Part shown: positions 41,610 to 52,996 of the stretch, piece after piece
How the letters are laid out: each line of letters opens with the position of its first letter
Position numbering within the stretch: the first letter of the stretch is position 1
Assembly (NCBI GenBank): GCA_003194525.1
Contig: NBIV01000010.1
Span: 372,001 to 436,000, forward strand
Source: Gracilariopsis chorda
Lineage: Eukaryota > Rhodophyta > Florideophyceae > Gracilariales > Gracilariaceae
Length of the DNA: 64,000 bases
Reading direction: 5' to 3'
Position numbers and translations under genes: made by a program
The notes under the pieces: model-generated
What the model saw: only the letters and a program-made list of their open reading frames with translations
Told to the model about the DNA's origin: nothing
Database searches by the model: none

Positions 41610-41795
41610 TGGTTCACATCAAGGTACGCACCGAACAGAACACGAGTGTTTTCGAAGCTCACCGACGGGATCGTTACAACCCTTTACAATATATATCCAC
41701 TAGATGTTAGTAGAAAAGTAGAAAGTAACAACGCAGTTTGATCTTCGAGTGTGGGCGTGATTTTCGGATGGTATCACCTCTTCTGCTACGCCTGG

Positions 41796-41806
41796 TACCA
41801 ACGGTA
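41796..41806 (+). promoter_or_regulatory. TACCAACGGTA motif near tRNA-iMet
   Basis: Perfect 11-mer between the bestrophin and D2HGDH genes, about 430 bases before the D2HGDH ATG. Confidence 0.4.
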
Positions 41807-41844
41807 GACGAAGACGAGTAGATTTGGGTCGAGGAAGTGCAAAA

Positions 41845-41863
41845 GGGGGGGGGGGGGGGGGGG
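41845..41863 (+). repeat. G19 homopolymer
   Basis: Nineteen consecutive G residues between bestrophin and the tRNA gene. Length may be uncertain because homopolymers are sequenced poorly. Confidence 0.9.
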
Positions 41864-41911
41864 TGAGTCACACCTGATAATGGTCTCTGAAAAAAGGATG
41901 ACACACCGTAT

Positions 41912-41983
41912 AGCATCGCTGGGTTTCGATCCCAGGACCGCTGGGTTATGGGCCCAGCACGCTAACCACTGCGCCACGATGCT
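41912..41983 (-). tRNA. tRNA-iMet: initiator tRNA-Met (CAT)
   Basis: A 72-base cloverleaf with all stems paired: acceptor AGCATCG/CGATGCT, D arm GCGC...GCGT, anticodon stem CTGGG/CCCAG around loop CCCATAA, and T stem CTGGG/CCCAG around ATCGAAA. The anticodon CAT corresponds to plus-strand 41948-41950. Eukaryotic initiator features are present: an A1-U72 pair, three G-C pairs closing the anticodon stem, and A54/A60 in the T loop in place of TTC. No intron, no encoded CCA. It supplies the start methionine for cytosolic translation. Confidence 0.97.
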
Positions 41984-42232
41984 TGGGAATGTCTGAAATG
42001 AAAGTGGATCTTCATGTGAATTTATTGCTAGACGTCTACAGTCTTTGTATTATTCTCTCTGCTCTACTCGCTGAACTGTACGGATCACGGCGCACATCAG
42101 CCTTGCGGCTTCCTTTCGATTCACCACTGCGCACCAAGGCAGCTGCTGCTATTCGTCTGACCGAAGTTATTACCTCCAAGCACGCGCAAAGCGAGTCTCC
42201 ACCAACATCCCCACATCCCCACCAATCTTACA

Positions 42233-43753
42233 ATGTTAGCGTCCTTTCGAAGCCTTACTCAGGCAGCGCCACGATTTCCGCATCCCAGATTCCTTGCCCA
42301 ACCGGCAATCCAACGCGACTCACGCTTCAAGCAGATCTCTGCCGCAGATGTGCAAGCCTTTCGCCAAATTCTGGGCGATGCCGCTGTGATAACCAATGCT
42401 GATGATCTTACTGCCTTCAATGTGGACTGGATGAATCGTTATCGCGGCGCAAGTACCATTGCTCTTAAACCAACTTCCACAGATCATGTTTCGCAAATCA
42501 TGCAGTACTGCAATCATCGCCTACTTGCAGTTGTGCCTCAAGGTGGAAATACTGGTTTGGTTGGAGGCAGTGTTCCGGTTTTTGACGAACTCATTCTTTC
42601 GCTTTCTGCAATGAATCAGATCGAACATCTAGACGAAACTTCTGGAGTTGTTACCACGCAGGCGGGGGTGGTGTTGGAGGCTTTGGATAATTATGTTGGC
42701 GCTGCAGGATATCGCGTTCCGCTTGACCTTGGCGCTAAGGGAAGTTGTCAAATCGGTGGAAACGTAGCAACCAACGCAGGTGGATCACGATTTGTTCGCT
42801 ACGGCCCGTTGCGTGCTAGCGTTGTCGGTATGGAAGCTGTCTTGCCTGATGGTCGTGTCTTTGACGCCATGACAACCGTCAGAAAAGATAACACCGGATA
42901 CGATCTCAAACAGCTTATGATAGGTGCAGAAGGTACTCTTGGAGTAATAACGCGTCTTGCCATTGCATGTCCCATGAAGAGTTCTTGCGTTGATACTATG
43001 GTCGTTCACGTCACTTCCTCAGAGCGCATTTCCCCACTGCTACGTCTGGCAAGACAATCACTGGGTGAGGTTCTGTCTGCTATCGAGTATATGGACTCTT
43101 CTTCTGTTCGTATGGCTGATACAAATCTGTCTCACGTTTCGGACCCACTCAGTATCCCCGATGATCCCCAACATTCTCTTGTTCTCATCGAATGCGCTGG
43201 AAGCAATGCCGAGCATAACCGCGAGAAACTAGAAGCATTTTTGGAAGCCGCCTTTGAACAAGAACTCGTCGCTGACGGCGTCATAGCAGAAAGCGAAACG
43301 CAAAGTAATGAGCTTTGGGAATTGAGAGAAAGCCTGCCAGAAGCGGTGTTAAAGGCTGGTGCAGCAGCTACTCTCAAGTATGATGTCAGTGTCCCAATCG
43401 CTCACTTCAATGAAATGATCGATGTAGCGAAAGAGCGTGTCAAGGACCTTGGCGCAGTTCAAGTCTGTGGATGGGGTCACATTGGAGATGAGAATCTTCA
43501 TCTTAATGTTGCAATTCAAGATGATACACAAAAGGATACTGCACAACTCCGATTGGAGCCCTGGGTGTATGAATATGTATCTGGCGTTGGCGGGAGTATT
43601 AGTGCGGAGCACGGTCTTGGTGTCATGAAGGCCGGTGCAATCGGATATTCAAAGGGTGATATCGCTGTTGACGTCATGCGCACCATTAAAGATGTTCTTG
43701 ACGTCAATGGGATTTGCAATCCATACAAGGTACTGACGACATCGTCACAATAG
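42233..43753 (+). CDS. D2HGDH: D-2-hydroxyglutarate dehydrogenase, mitochondrial
   Basis: 506 residues in one exon. An FAD enzyme that oxidises D-2-hydroxyglutarate to 2-oxoglutarate and passes electrons to the electron-transfer flavoprotein. The first 30 residues are Arg/Ser/Ala/Phe-rich without acids (MLASFRSLTQ), as in mitochondrial presequences. The VAO-type FAD domain shows PQGGNTGLVGGSVPVFDE (102-119) and IGGNVATNAGG; the C-terminal part has CGWGHIGDENLHLNV and SAEHGLGVMK, the metal and substrate region. NVDWMNRYRG before the FAD block is typical of D2HGDH; D-lactate dehydrogenase is the less likely alternative. Confidence 0.92.
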   Translation: MLASFRSLTQAAPRFPHPRFLAQPAIQRDSRFKQISAADVQAFRQILGDAAVITNADDLTAFNVDWMNRYRGASTIALKPTSTDHVSQIMQYCNHRLLAVVPQGGNTGLVGGSVPVFDELILSLSAMNQIEHLDETSGVVTTQAGVVLEALDNYVGAAGYRVPLDLGAKGSCQIGGNVATNAGGSRFVRYGPLRASVVGMEAVLPDGRVFDAMTTVRKDNTGYDLKQLMIGAEGTLGVITRLAIACPMKSSCVDTMVVHVTSSERISPLLRLARQSLGEVLSAIEYMDSSSVRMADTNLSHVSDPLSIPDDPQHSLVLIECAGSNAEHNREKLEAFLEAAFEQELVADGVIAESETQSNELWELRESLPEAVLKAGAAATLKYDVSVPIAHFNEMIDVAKERVKDLGAVQVCGWGHIGDENLHLNVAIQDDTQKDTAQLRLEPWVYEYVSGVGGSISAEHGLGVMKAGAIGYSKGDIAVDVMRTIKDVLDVNGICNPYKVLTTSSQ

Positions 43754-44554
43754 CCATGGGTTTCTCTCATTGCGAGAGCTCGATACTGTACTAGTTTCCT
43801 TCACGATGGGATGTGCGGGTACTGGGAAATGTACTCTCAAAGGCCCCTTCAACAAACGGCCATTTCATCCAAAGCATGTTTCATTCAAAAAAGTGCTTAG
43901 TGACGTGAGGCATTCGAAGAAATACATTGGTTGGGAAGCAAGTCTCAAAAAGAAGCGCAGCGCGGGCTGTTTCCAGGCAGCTCTTATCACGAACACGAAC
44001 ATGGTATATGTCTTCTGGAAAGGCACTGATCTTCTTTAGCACTGTCAATCGAATGTCGAGCTGGAAGAGGAAGAACAACAACAACTACTACGAAATCGCT
44101 TTGCACGGTAAGAACTACTGATGACGAAGAAAGTCACGACTGACACAATGCTTGAATCAAAGAGAACAGAATATTGATCATCTTGTTCATCATGCTCCGT
44201 GATTTGGGAAACGAGCAGCTAACTGAAGTGCATAAACACTGATCACATCCCGAAGTCTACTTGCCATTCGTTAATGGATCTGCAAAAGGAGATGGAAGTA
44301 CTCGCTGTGTTTGACAACTCTTCATTGTAATCTCTGCTCCCGGCGCTGCCTTTTCTTCCGCCTTTGCGTTCTTTCCTGCATCCCCCCCCGGGCAACATGC
44401 GCTCTTCGCCGCCTGTGTCCGTATGTATTGTTGTCACCTTAGTACAGTAATTGGCGATCTTCGTTGCCTTCATCTCGGTCTGAACTGCCGCAGCAACCTT
44501 TCTATCGTCGTCAAACTGGCGTATGTGTGTTGTTCACATTTTCTCCACTTCAAC
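43754..44554. other. intergenic region
   Basis: No gene seen in about 800 bases after D2HGDH. Confidence 0.4.
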
Positions 44555-44970
44555 TACGATTCAAAGACGGGTGAAGGGGGTTATGCTACATGGTGGAACG
44601 ACCAAACGGAGCCACAAATCGAAACTGTTGTGGTTGGCGTGTTTGTACACCGTAGATTTACTTGCACTCAGATGGGCTCTTTCTGAAGTATCTACCCCTG
44701 TTAGTCGGATTTATTGTGGCTGGAGTCAGTGCGGTAATTGTCCGATTCTAAGGACGTTGTGTATGACCCTCAGCCAGGCAAAGGCACCAAACACGTCTCT
44801 TGTGGGACGCACCAGAGCTTTTGTCGCTTTATCTGTAACGGCTTCCCTGTTAAAGTTGCTTGGGTTGCCGGACATTTTGGCGTTGTTAGAAATGAGGTCG
44901 TGGATAAGCTGACAACAGCAAGACTTTCTATACGTCTTTGTGAACAAGGGCACGTTCCACTGGATTTCTT
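44555..44970 (+). pseudogene. RNase H remnant of a non-LTR retrotransposon
   Basis: Three frames in turn show the landmarks of an RNase H domain: YDSKTGEGGYATWW, then DLLALRWALSEV with RIYCGWSQC, then VKVAWVAGHFGVVRNEVVDKL, the last close to the WVPGHSG..GNE..D signature of LINE-encoded RNase H. At least two frameshifts separate them, and some catalytic acids are lost. No RT domain is recognisable next to it. Confidence 0.55.
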
Positions 44971-45540
44971 AGAGGTTTGGCGGAAGCTCGAGGGTGATCT
45001 GTCTGGCCCGCTGCTGATTAACCAGTTTACAGCCATCGTTGGTAGAACAAGTAACGTTTCGAGCGGCGCAAACAGCTCTCTCTCCCGCACTAGTGCTCAT
45101 TTGTCATGCTGCTGGGCTTGATCCGGCTTCTAATTATGCGCAGAGTAAGATTTTTTGTCCGCTGGGGTACAGATATGGAGTTGAAAGCTCTGATGATTCC
45201 TATGTTTCATGAGGTGTAGAAGGGACTCCACATCCAAGCGGGAGATCTTCCCGTCTTCAAGGCCAGGCCAACGGCTTGGAGCTATAGAGAAATAGAGCCA
45301 ACTATCATTGTTGTTGTTGATGTTTGTGGGAAAACGAATCCTAATCTTGACTTCGACGCACCAACTCTCTAAGAAGCTAGTCTGCCGCGAAGGCCAAGTC
45401 CTCGAGTAAGGCCCAGTTCCGGATCCATTTTGCTTCCTCCTGATCGCATCAGCAGGAAGGTCGGCACACCATGGCGGGCGGATTAAGGCATTGTGCTCAA
45501 AGCAGTGTCAATGGCGGTTCCCGAGTCAGTTGCGGTTCCA
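44971..45540. other. left flank of the palindrome
   Basis: No gene seen. Sequence here has no counterpart on the right flank (57489 onward), so it lies outside the inverted repeat. Confidence 0.5.
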
Positions 45541-45994
45541 GACTCTGCGTAAATATCACATAAGAAACCTAGCGGAACATGAGGCGTGATTATTTCTCCG
45601 CTGCCGTCGGACTGATCTTGTGACTGTGATGAGTGAACAAAGATTGGAATATCGGGAGCTACCGCATCAGCGCCGTCTTCAACGACCGCACGCTTCCATC
45701 GTCATGACCTTCCGCGTTGGGCGCCAGTGAATACTGCTCGTGCCCAGCCGTAGCTGGAAACATAGCTCTCGGTGTCAAGACCGCAGGATTCCTTTCCTCA
45801 CGATTCAATTCTGCGCTCTCCGTCACTGCACAGTGCGTTCATTGCCAACTTTTTCTACCACAATAAAGCACGCACGACCTGTTTCTTCTCCTGCAACAGA
45901 CTGCTTAGGCCATCAATTCTTCGAGAGGAAGAAACGTCAGAGATACCCGGATTCCAGGACGACTCGTTCTGTTCTGGCACAGCTGAAGACTGCG

Positions 45995-46815
45995 TCAGCG
46001 ACAACCCATCTGAGATCCGTTCGCGAGAGTCAGACTCAGACTTCTATCAGCCGACGAACTCATCTTACTCATAACACAGTGGGCTGTAGGAGACAATTGG
46101 AGCAGGCTCCTCTGTTTGACAAATGAAAACGCTTGTCCAAACTCGAAGCTGCTCGCTGAGTTGAACTTTGCGATGATTTGGGAAACCGTCCCCGGTTCAA
46201 CGCAGGGCGGTTCCTCTTCACATGGAAACCTGCTCCGCACGCTACGCGGAACCATGTCGATGCTTTCGTCACGGTTCAGTTCTCCCGCGTCCGATTTGCT
46301 GTGCTTTAATCGGGTACGAGTCCCGCTGTCGCCATGGTCATCCAGTAGAGCGTCCAAGTGTGTGATGTGAACAGAACTGTTTGGGTTCAAGGAAGGGCTA
46401 ATGGACATCCCGTCTACGACAGCAGGGCCATCGCCACAAGTGCCGGTGTCCTCCTCCTTGTCCAGTAGAGTATCCAAAAGCTGATGTGGAACAGCCCTGG
46501 TTGGGCTCGCAGAAGAGTTTTATTACTCATTCCCTCCAAGACGTGAGCGCCATCATAGCCGTTCAACTCACTTTCGAATACAACTGGTGTCTCTACCCAG
46601 TGTACTAAGGCTCTTCTCGGTGCGATGCGGTCATTCGCTTTTCTCTCCTTGCCGCCGCACAGTCTTCGGACAAAGGTCCCCATTTTCTTCTTGAACGACT
46701 TCAGGGGAGCAAGAAAAGAACTCGGTGAGAACTTCCTCGTACGAGCTCTTCCTGCGTTTAGAACCAAAGCCGGTTCTTGGTGGAAGGTGGTCGCCCTGTT
46801 GAATTCCGTCATCAT
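45995..46815 (-). pseudogene. gene with internal tandem repeat and a one-base frameshift, left copy
   Basis: An ATG at 46815 opens a 133-codon frame; the following 160 codons are in another frame with no ATG at their start. Across the junction the protein has a repeat of about 40 residues: GYDGAHVLEGMSNK...HIS resembles CGDGPAVVDGMSIS...HIT, and LLDTLLDKEEDTG resembles LDALLDDHGDSG. Aligning the DNA of the repeat units shows one base missing in the first unit, just before the frame change (near 46477). The whole would be about 270 residues, basic at the start and acidic, Ser-rich later. Function unknown. CCAACGGT cores lie upstream. Confidence 0.5.
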
Positions 46816-47174
46816 AAGCGTCTCTATAATTCCGATACAGAGTCTAGTTTCGTGAATGAACTCTCAAGACGTGTGTGGTGCTTGGAAGTTGAGATTCTGC
46901 CCGCCCGAGGCGCGGCTTTTATGCTGCCAACGGTTGACATCTCTGAGTGCATTCTCTACACAGAGGCTCCACATATGCCGTGGTGCTAATCTCGTACCCT
47001 TTCTATTGCGTGTCAATCGCTGCGAGTGTCAGCGGTAAAGAGCTCTCAGGTTGTTACCGCAACAAGTCCCACACTCCCAATTCACAACTTCTATATTGCG
47101 TGGAAGAAAGGTTGATGGCAAGGAAATCACAAATGCATATCTTTCGACATAGTCAGTTTGAGACATTGTGAGGT

Positions 47175-47185
47175 TACCAACGGTA
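47175..47185 (+). promoter_or_regulatory. TACCAACGGTA motif, left arm
   Basis: Perfect 11-mer about 360 bases upstream of the frameshifted gene; a second CCAACGGT core lies at 46926-46936. The palindrome partner is 55844-55854. Confidence 0.4.
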
Positions 47186-47815
47186 GCTTACCCATGTGTC
47201 GCGCATGAATCGCTGTGCTTGTGTCTACAAGTCTGGCATTCGAATAAAATGTCACCCCTCGCATTGACGGAGACAAACTTCGTCCAAAGTGGTGGCGGTC
47301 GAAGACGAACTCTCCTCTGTCCAACCCTCCCTTTTCTGGAAATAGTTATCGCGATCCCTGTACACTGAAGCCGTACAGATCGCTGTAGCCGCTCAATTGT
47401 CAAAAAGCACAGGCTGTGTGCCCGAACTGGAGTTCGCAATTGAAGTGCGTATGCAACGCAGAAAGAAGAAATGTATGTAGGAAAACCGTTACGGCGCTTG
47501 CGGAATCGGTATGACGATACCGCACGCCTCTAAGACACACATACATTATTCAACTGCGATACATCTACTCTCGTTAGAGAACTCAAGCAAACTTGAATGT
47601 GCCATTCTTACACATACACCTGCGCACAACCATCGGCTGTTCTATCCGAAAGAAATCAAGATGCACCAACGGGACTGAAATGCTTCAGTAGAGTTCCGTT
47701 GAAGAGAGACTCGAGGATCCTGCTCAGCGACTGTTTTACTGCGATATTTTACCAAAGGGAGTTACGCAGTTACTTCATTACTCTAAGCTTGGTACTACCT
47801 CACTACACGCTCAAT

Positions 47816-49597
47816 CTAGAGGGCACGGACTGGAATAATCCTTGGTTTGAACGGAGTCGGCTTGGAAACGCCGGGAACAGCAGGTAGGGGTCGCGGGAGG
47901 GGTCGCGGCCGACGGAGGCAGCGGCCTCTACTGCATATGCCGCTACGGCATCGGCTGCATGCGCCGCAGGTTTGACCCGGTTGGCGGAAGCGAATGCACT
48001 TTCCAGAGACGCATGACATACCCTTCGGGCATTTCTTCGCACGAGTGCAGCGGCGGCAAGTCGAAGGTCGAGGTGAGGGGCGCGGGTTCGACGGCGCAGC
48101 TGGGCAGGTGGCCGGAAGGGCGCAAAGGGTGCCGAGGCGAATCACGAATAGCTCGCCAACGAGAATCTTTTCCTTGTCCACACGGCCATTCTTCACCAAC
48201 TGCACACCAAGATCCTTGCCCTTGATATTGAGAGCACCGCGGAGCCGATGGCAACTGCTGCACTTCCCGATCTTCAAACCGCTGCCGGTAAACGCCGTAA
48301 ACGGCGGATTCTTGATGCGGGTATCGGCCTCCAAACCCAGCTTGGCACCAATGTTTCCCTCGATCCCCTTCTTGCCCAGAGTCAGTTCAACACCGACAGC
48401 CGGACGCACACCAACGAACCCAACTATGCTTGCTTCCGCGTTAAGCTCGTCTTTAAACTTGAAGCTGGAGCTGCCAGAGCTACCAGCGTTTGGAGGCAAC
48501 ACGTTCCGCGAGTCAAAACGTGGGGGAATGATTCGGGCGGTCACACGCTGCTTGGTTTCGTGCGACACCCGGATGCTTGCTTCGAGCGCAGCGCCAATCT
48601 CTACGTCGGCCACCCAGTCCACCTTGCCGAAAGCACCAGCTCGGATGCGACCAACAAACGGAATCTTGGCGGAGAACCCAAACTTGGGAATCGGACGCCT
48701 GAAAATCTCACCACTTCTTTCACCGCTGAGCTTGGCGTCCACGGTTAGCTGAGCATTGAGACGAGCGTTGAGACTTTGTTCCCATTGCACTTCGGTCTTA
48801 AACAGCCGCTTGACCTTGAACTTGTTTACGTTCGCCGAAAGAGAGGCATCTACTTCCAAAACAGCACCGGTAAACAGCTTGACTTTGGTTTTGTGAGAGA
48901 TTGTCGGACGAGCAACAACTGCAAGTGAGTCGTTGAGCATCAAGTTGCGGGACGTCGACAGAAGAGAGGTCGTGGTGGCGAACAGCGGGCTGTCGTTAAA
49001 CACAACTTTCTCCGGAAGAGCGGTGACGAACGCGGGCTCCTCGCTAATGTTGAAGTCAACTTCGGGAGCAACCTCGGAACCAGAGACAATGGTCATCTTC
49101 AAAGAGACCTGTTTTTCGTTCACGGAAACGGTGTCAATCATGTAGAACAGCGCATCATCAGCCTCGTCCACACCCTCAACAGGTTGGACTTCTGCACAGT
49201 GCTTCTCCCAATCGTCAACGTCAATGACAAATGCAGTGCCAGGAGCAAAGTCGGAGGCGTCCAGCTTACTACCGGAGAGCTCAGCTGTTGCCTTACGAGC
49301 AACTGCGTCGCGACTGCATGAGGTAATCTGAATACCGTCTTCGGCAAGCTCATCAAAAACAACAGCGTCTGTCTTCAGAGCAACGGAGAACTCCAGCAGT
49401 CGGGGGCTGGATACCACGAGGGACGCGGTATTAGACGTGGTCTCTACACCATCTGGGGCGGCCGAAATCAGCGTGCGCCCTCGAAGTATGGTAGGCGAAC
49501 CTGACGCGCTGGAAACGCGATGAAGCCTCGACGCAGATGCAAGGCTTGCAAACCAGAACGCCAAAAGTAGGCAGATACTCTTCACGACGGAGGTCAT
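47816..49597 (-). CDS. secreted protein with Cys-rich tail, left copy
   Basis: 593 residues in one exon with a clear signal peptide (VKSICLLLAFWFASLASAS). The long middle part (about residues 60-480) is rich in alternating hydrophobic and charged residues and probably beta-structured, with repeated sets such as SLSANVNKFKVKRLF and a basic RRPIPKFGFSAKIPF stretch. The C-terminal 100 residues carry 12 or more cysteines in short-spaced pairs (CRRCTRAKKCPKGMSC, CGACSRCRSGICSRGRC), like small disulphide or whey-acidic-type modules, followed by an Arg/Pro-rich end. No known family is recognised. It may be a cell-wall or extracellular-matrix protein. Its start faces the palindrome centre. Confidence 0.75.
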   Translation of the reverse strand: MTSVVKSICLLLAFWFASLASASRLHRVSSASGSPTILRGRTLISAAPDGVETTSNTASLVVSSPRLLEFSVALKTDAVVFDELAEDGIQITSCSRDAVARKATAELSGSKLDASDFAPGTAFVIDVDDWEKHCAEVQPVEGVDEADDALFYMIDTVSVNEKQVSLKMTIVSGSEVAPEVDFNISEEPAFVTALPEKVVFNDSPLFATTTSLLSTSRNLMLNDSLAVVARPTISHKTKVKLFTGAVLEVDASLSANVNKFKVKRLFKTEVQWEQSLNARLNAQLTVDAKLSGERSGEIFRRPIPKFGFSAKIPFVGRIRAGAFGKVDWVADVEIGAALEASIRVSHETKQRVTARIIPPRFDSRNVLPPNAGSSGSSSFKFKDELNAEASIVGFVGVRPAVGVELTLGKKGIEGNIGAKLGLEADTRIKNPPFTAFTGSGLKIGKCSSCHRLRGALNIKGKDLGVQLVKNGRVDKEKILVGELFVIRLGTLCALPATCPAAPSNPRPSPRPSTCRRCTRAKKCPKGMSCVSGKCIRFRQPGQTCGACSRCRSGICSRGRCLRRPRPLPRPLPAVPGVSKPTPFKPRIIPVRAL

Positions 49598-51213
49598 TGC
49601 AAAGTCGCGAAGAAGAAACGTGTTGCGTGGGCGAAGGGTTGAGATATATGAGCTTCGGGGAATGGAACCACGCGTTGGATTGGTTTGGACGGAAGCCGAT
49701 CCCTGATACTCAGTCGCCCACCCGTTTTATAGGCATCCAAGAGACTAGGAAACGAACGCGTCCGCGGGTGCGCGTGTTCATGATGGCAGTGACGAAGATG
49801 CTGAGCGTACGCAGTGCGCAGCCTGCTGCGGTACACGAGGAGCGGTCCTCTGAGCTCAGCCATGCTGCAACAGGGAGCGGATAACGATGAGATGCATCCC
49901 ATGGCAAATCACAGCCCATCATGGTACGGTACTCGTGGGGATCTGCGAAGGGCATATGGACAAGGTAAAGGGTTAGTTGCAGGCGGCTATGGAGCAACAT
50001 CTCAAACACGTTAGTAATGTACCACGTCACCGCTCAATTAACCACCCATGGGGTGGTTAATTGAGTGGTGAGTGGATCAAGGCCGAAGAATGCAACATTA
50101 TGTGGTGATCACTGCCACGTTGTGCCAGCAGCGCTTCTCGTTGATCCTATCAAAATGGCATCTCTTCACCCTTTTTTTTCAGGCTTGATTCGTTGATGCA
50201 CAGCGATCGTCATGATGACGTGATGGAGATGGTCCTCCGCAGAGCTTGTCAGTTCGTACGTTATTGCTACAACCATTCTTTAGAGAGTCTGGCCTTGCTC
50301 CCAGCGGAAAGAATAACAGCGTTAAAGATGCATCGTAAATCGTGGTAGCCCTCTACTCCTGTAGCGTGTCCACACTTACTGCATAACAAGGGGATTTCGA
50401 GGTAAGACAGACATGCTCTTTCTCAGAGCGATAGAATGCGCGGCACTAATAGTAACCTTCCAGATAGGTTACACGGTTTCCATTAGCAATGATTCCGTGG
50501 GTGTCTGGGTGAAGTTTCTTAGACCACTTTCTGTGAGTACGACTGTATCTGATCAGTCCGTGGAATGTGAAAAACTGTTTGTGTCCGCAAGTAAATCTTG
50601 CTAAGAAAAAAGAAGCTCGATAATCGAAAGTAGAGTATCTTTCTCTTTCTCACAAGCACATAAACCAACCTCTCAGTCAAAACAAAAGTGTAGCAAGACT
50701 TGCTTTTCAGTTTTCCACACAACAAGTATGATGCTAAATTGCAACAGCAGATGCTATACCGCAAAATAAGCTCCGCAAAATAAGCCGGTAGTGCTGGTCT
50801 ATAGATAACGGTGCTCATCCGTTCTGTCAATCGAAATTATCTTCGAGTATCGTCAGAAACTCAACACCTTTCGTACACGAGGATCCGCAGGCGTTATGTC
50901 AGGGATTGATGACGAGCGTTACCAAGGAAGAGGGGGTGTTTCTTTTATGCTAATTTATCTATGGCGCCATCGACATGAAAAAAAGCGTTGCTGAAGAAGA
51001 TTGGCATCACCTTGTTTCAAAGCTGGCTGCTCTGCCTCTAAACTTTCCAGAGTCGCGGCAGAGGGTGAAGAACAAAGGTGGAACCTATTCTTGAAAATGA
51101 AGTCTGACGAAGCTTGAAGGGAATCCTGGAGCCCCTATTAGTGCCTTACTGACTACTACAAAAAAATTGGGGTACCCTTCGTATTATAGTAGCTGGATTT
51201 ATTAGGCAGACTG
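49598..51213. promoter_or_regulatory. upstream region of secreted gene, left arm
   Basis: About 1.6 kb without a convincing gene. A strong hairpin occurs at 50033-50065: CTCAATTAACCACCC and its complement around three bases. The mirror copy is on the right arm. Confidence 0.5.
50033..50065 (+). repeat. 15-bp-stem hairpin upstream of secreted gene, left copy
   Basis: CTCAATTAACCACCC, ATG, then the exact reverse complement; a further few flanking bases pair with one mismatch. About 440 bases before the start codon. Confidence 0.85.
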
Positions 51214-51815
51214 GGCACCAATGCAAGCAGAGCCAGGTATCAGACGTATACGCAAGGATGACCTATTTGAGAAAAAGAGAGCAACTACTGAAGAAATTCT
51301 CCGGCAGCTGGGAGAAGTAGATTGCGAGGCCTAAACTGATGATTCGGTGGTAAGCCGATATTCGATGCCAACAACCTAAATAGAACCAGACATACTAATC
51401 AGGTATGACGACGAATTTCGCATGTGCTACAAGCTAGAGAGGGATAACCCCATATCTGTCGAAGACGATCACGTGCTTCAAGTGCGAGTATTGGACTTTG
51501 GAACGGTTGAAGGAAGAGGTTATTCAATCTGGTGGAAAGGAAGAATCGAACCTCAACCTCTGCTCTTAAGTGTACCAAACTATAACTTTGGTACCGATCT
51601 GTGTAGAATACACTGAAGCCTTTTTACAGTTTACAAGTTTCATCTTCCATGTAAGGTATCAAAGAATCCATCTAGGCTGTGCTGTGTTCTTTTTTCAGCC
51701 ATCGCCCTTAGAACTAATAACTTGTATTCCTTCTCGTTGTACCAAAAACGTGGCGCGAAATCAACCAGCGTTTTTCCTTGACAAGAATGAGTAACTTTTT
51801 TCCAGAAGAAATATT
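51214..51815. other. 602-bp unique spacer of the palindrome
   Basis: Not part of either arm. A 64-codon frame at 51422-51616 contains LDFGTVEGRGYSIWWKGRIEPQ, which resembles the start of the RNase H remnant at 44555 (YDSKTGEGGYATWW...EPQ). No intact gene. Confidence 0.6.
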
Positions 51816-52963
51816 CAGTCTGCCTAATAAAGCCAGCTACTATAATACGAAGGGTACCCCAATTTTTTTGTAGTAGTCAGTAAGGCACTAATAGGGGCTC
51901 CAGGATTCCCTTCAAGCTTCGTCAGACTTCATTTTCAAGAATAGGTTCCACCTTTGTTCTTCACCCTCTGCCGCGACTCTGGAAAGTTTAGAGGCAGAGC
52001 AGCCAGCTTTGAAACAAGGTGATGCCAATCTTCTTCAGCAACGCTTTTTTTCATGTCGATGGCGCCATAGATAAATTAGCATAAAAGAAACACCCCCTCT
52101 TCCTTGGTAACGCTCGTCATCAATCCCTGACATAACGCCTGCGGATCCTCGTGTACGAAAGGTGTTGAGTTTCTGACGATACTCGAAGATAATTTCGATT
52201 GACAGAACGGATGAGCACCGTTATCTATAGACCAGCACTACCGGCTTATTTTGCGGAGCTTATTTTGCGGTATAGCATCTGCTGTTGCAATTTAGCATCA
52301 TACTTGTTGTGTGGAAAACTGAAAAGCAAGTCTTGCTACACTTTTGTTTTGACTGAGAGGTTGGTTTATGTGCTTGTGAGAAAGAGAAAGATACTCTACT
52401 TTCGATTATCGAGCTTCTTTTTTCTTAGCAAGATTTACTTGCGGACACAAACAGTTTTTCACATTCCACGGACTGATCAGATACAGTCGTACTCACAGAA
52501 AGTGGTCTAAGAAACTTCACCCAGACACCCACGGAATCATTGCTAATGGAAACCGTGTAACCTATCTGGAAGGTTACTATTAGTGCCGCGCATTCTATCG
52601 CTCTGAGAAAGAGCATGTCTGTCTTACCTCGAAATCCCCTTGTTATGCAGTAAGTGTGGACACGCTACAGGAGTAGAGGGCTACCACGATTTACGATGCA
52701 TCTTTAACGCTGTTATTCTTTCCGCTGGGAGCAAGGCCAGACTCTCTAAAGAATGGTTGTAGCAATAACGTACGAACTGACAAGCTCTGCGGAGGACCAT
52801 CTCCATCACGTCATCATGACGATCGCTGTGCATCAACGAATCAAGCCTGAAAAAAAAGGGTGAAGAGATGCCATTTTGATAGGATCAACGAGAAGCGCTG
52901 CTGGCACAACGTGGCAGTGATCACCACATAATGTTGCATTCTTCGGCCTTGATCCACTCACCA

Positions 52964-52996
52964 CTCAATTAACCACCCCATGGGTGGTTAATTGAG
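52964..52996 (-). repeat. 15-bp-stem hairpin upstream of secreted gene, right copy
   Basis: Mirror copy of the hairpin at 50033-50065. Confidence 0.85.

Larger units (their letters stand above)
45541..51213 (+). repeat. left arm of 11.9-kb palindrome
   Basis: Position x on this arm pairs with 103029 minus x on the other arm. The 5,673-base arms are almost identical; I noticed only four mismatches (45552, 45571, 46472 and 49581 with their partners). The inner edge is at CAGACTG (51213), the outer edge near 45541, beyond which the flanks differ. The arm carries the secreted-protein gene, the frameshifted gene and about 1.6 kb of upstream sequence. Confidence 0.95.

Noticed and set aside
46300-46340. 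T-arm-like GGGTACGAGTCCC
   Set aside because: It lies inside the frameshifted gene (both arms) and lacks acceptor, D and anticodon stems.
47188-47439. Frame with FECQTCRHKHSDSCATHG, followed by GTAAG, both arms
   Set aside because: Looked like a zinc-finger exon with a splice donor, but no matching second exon or family was found.
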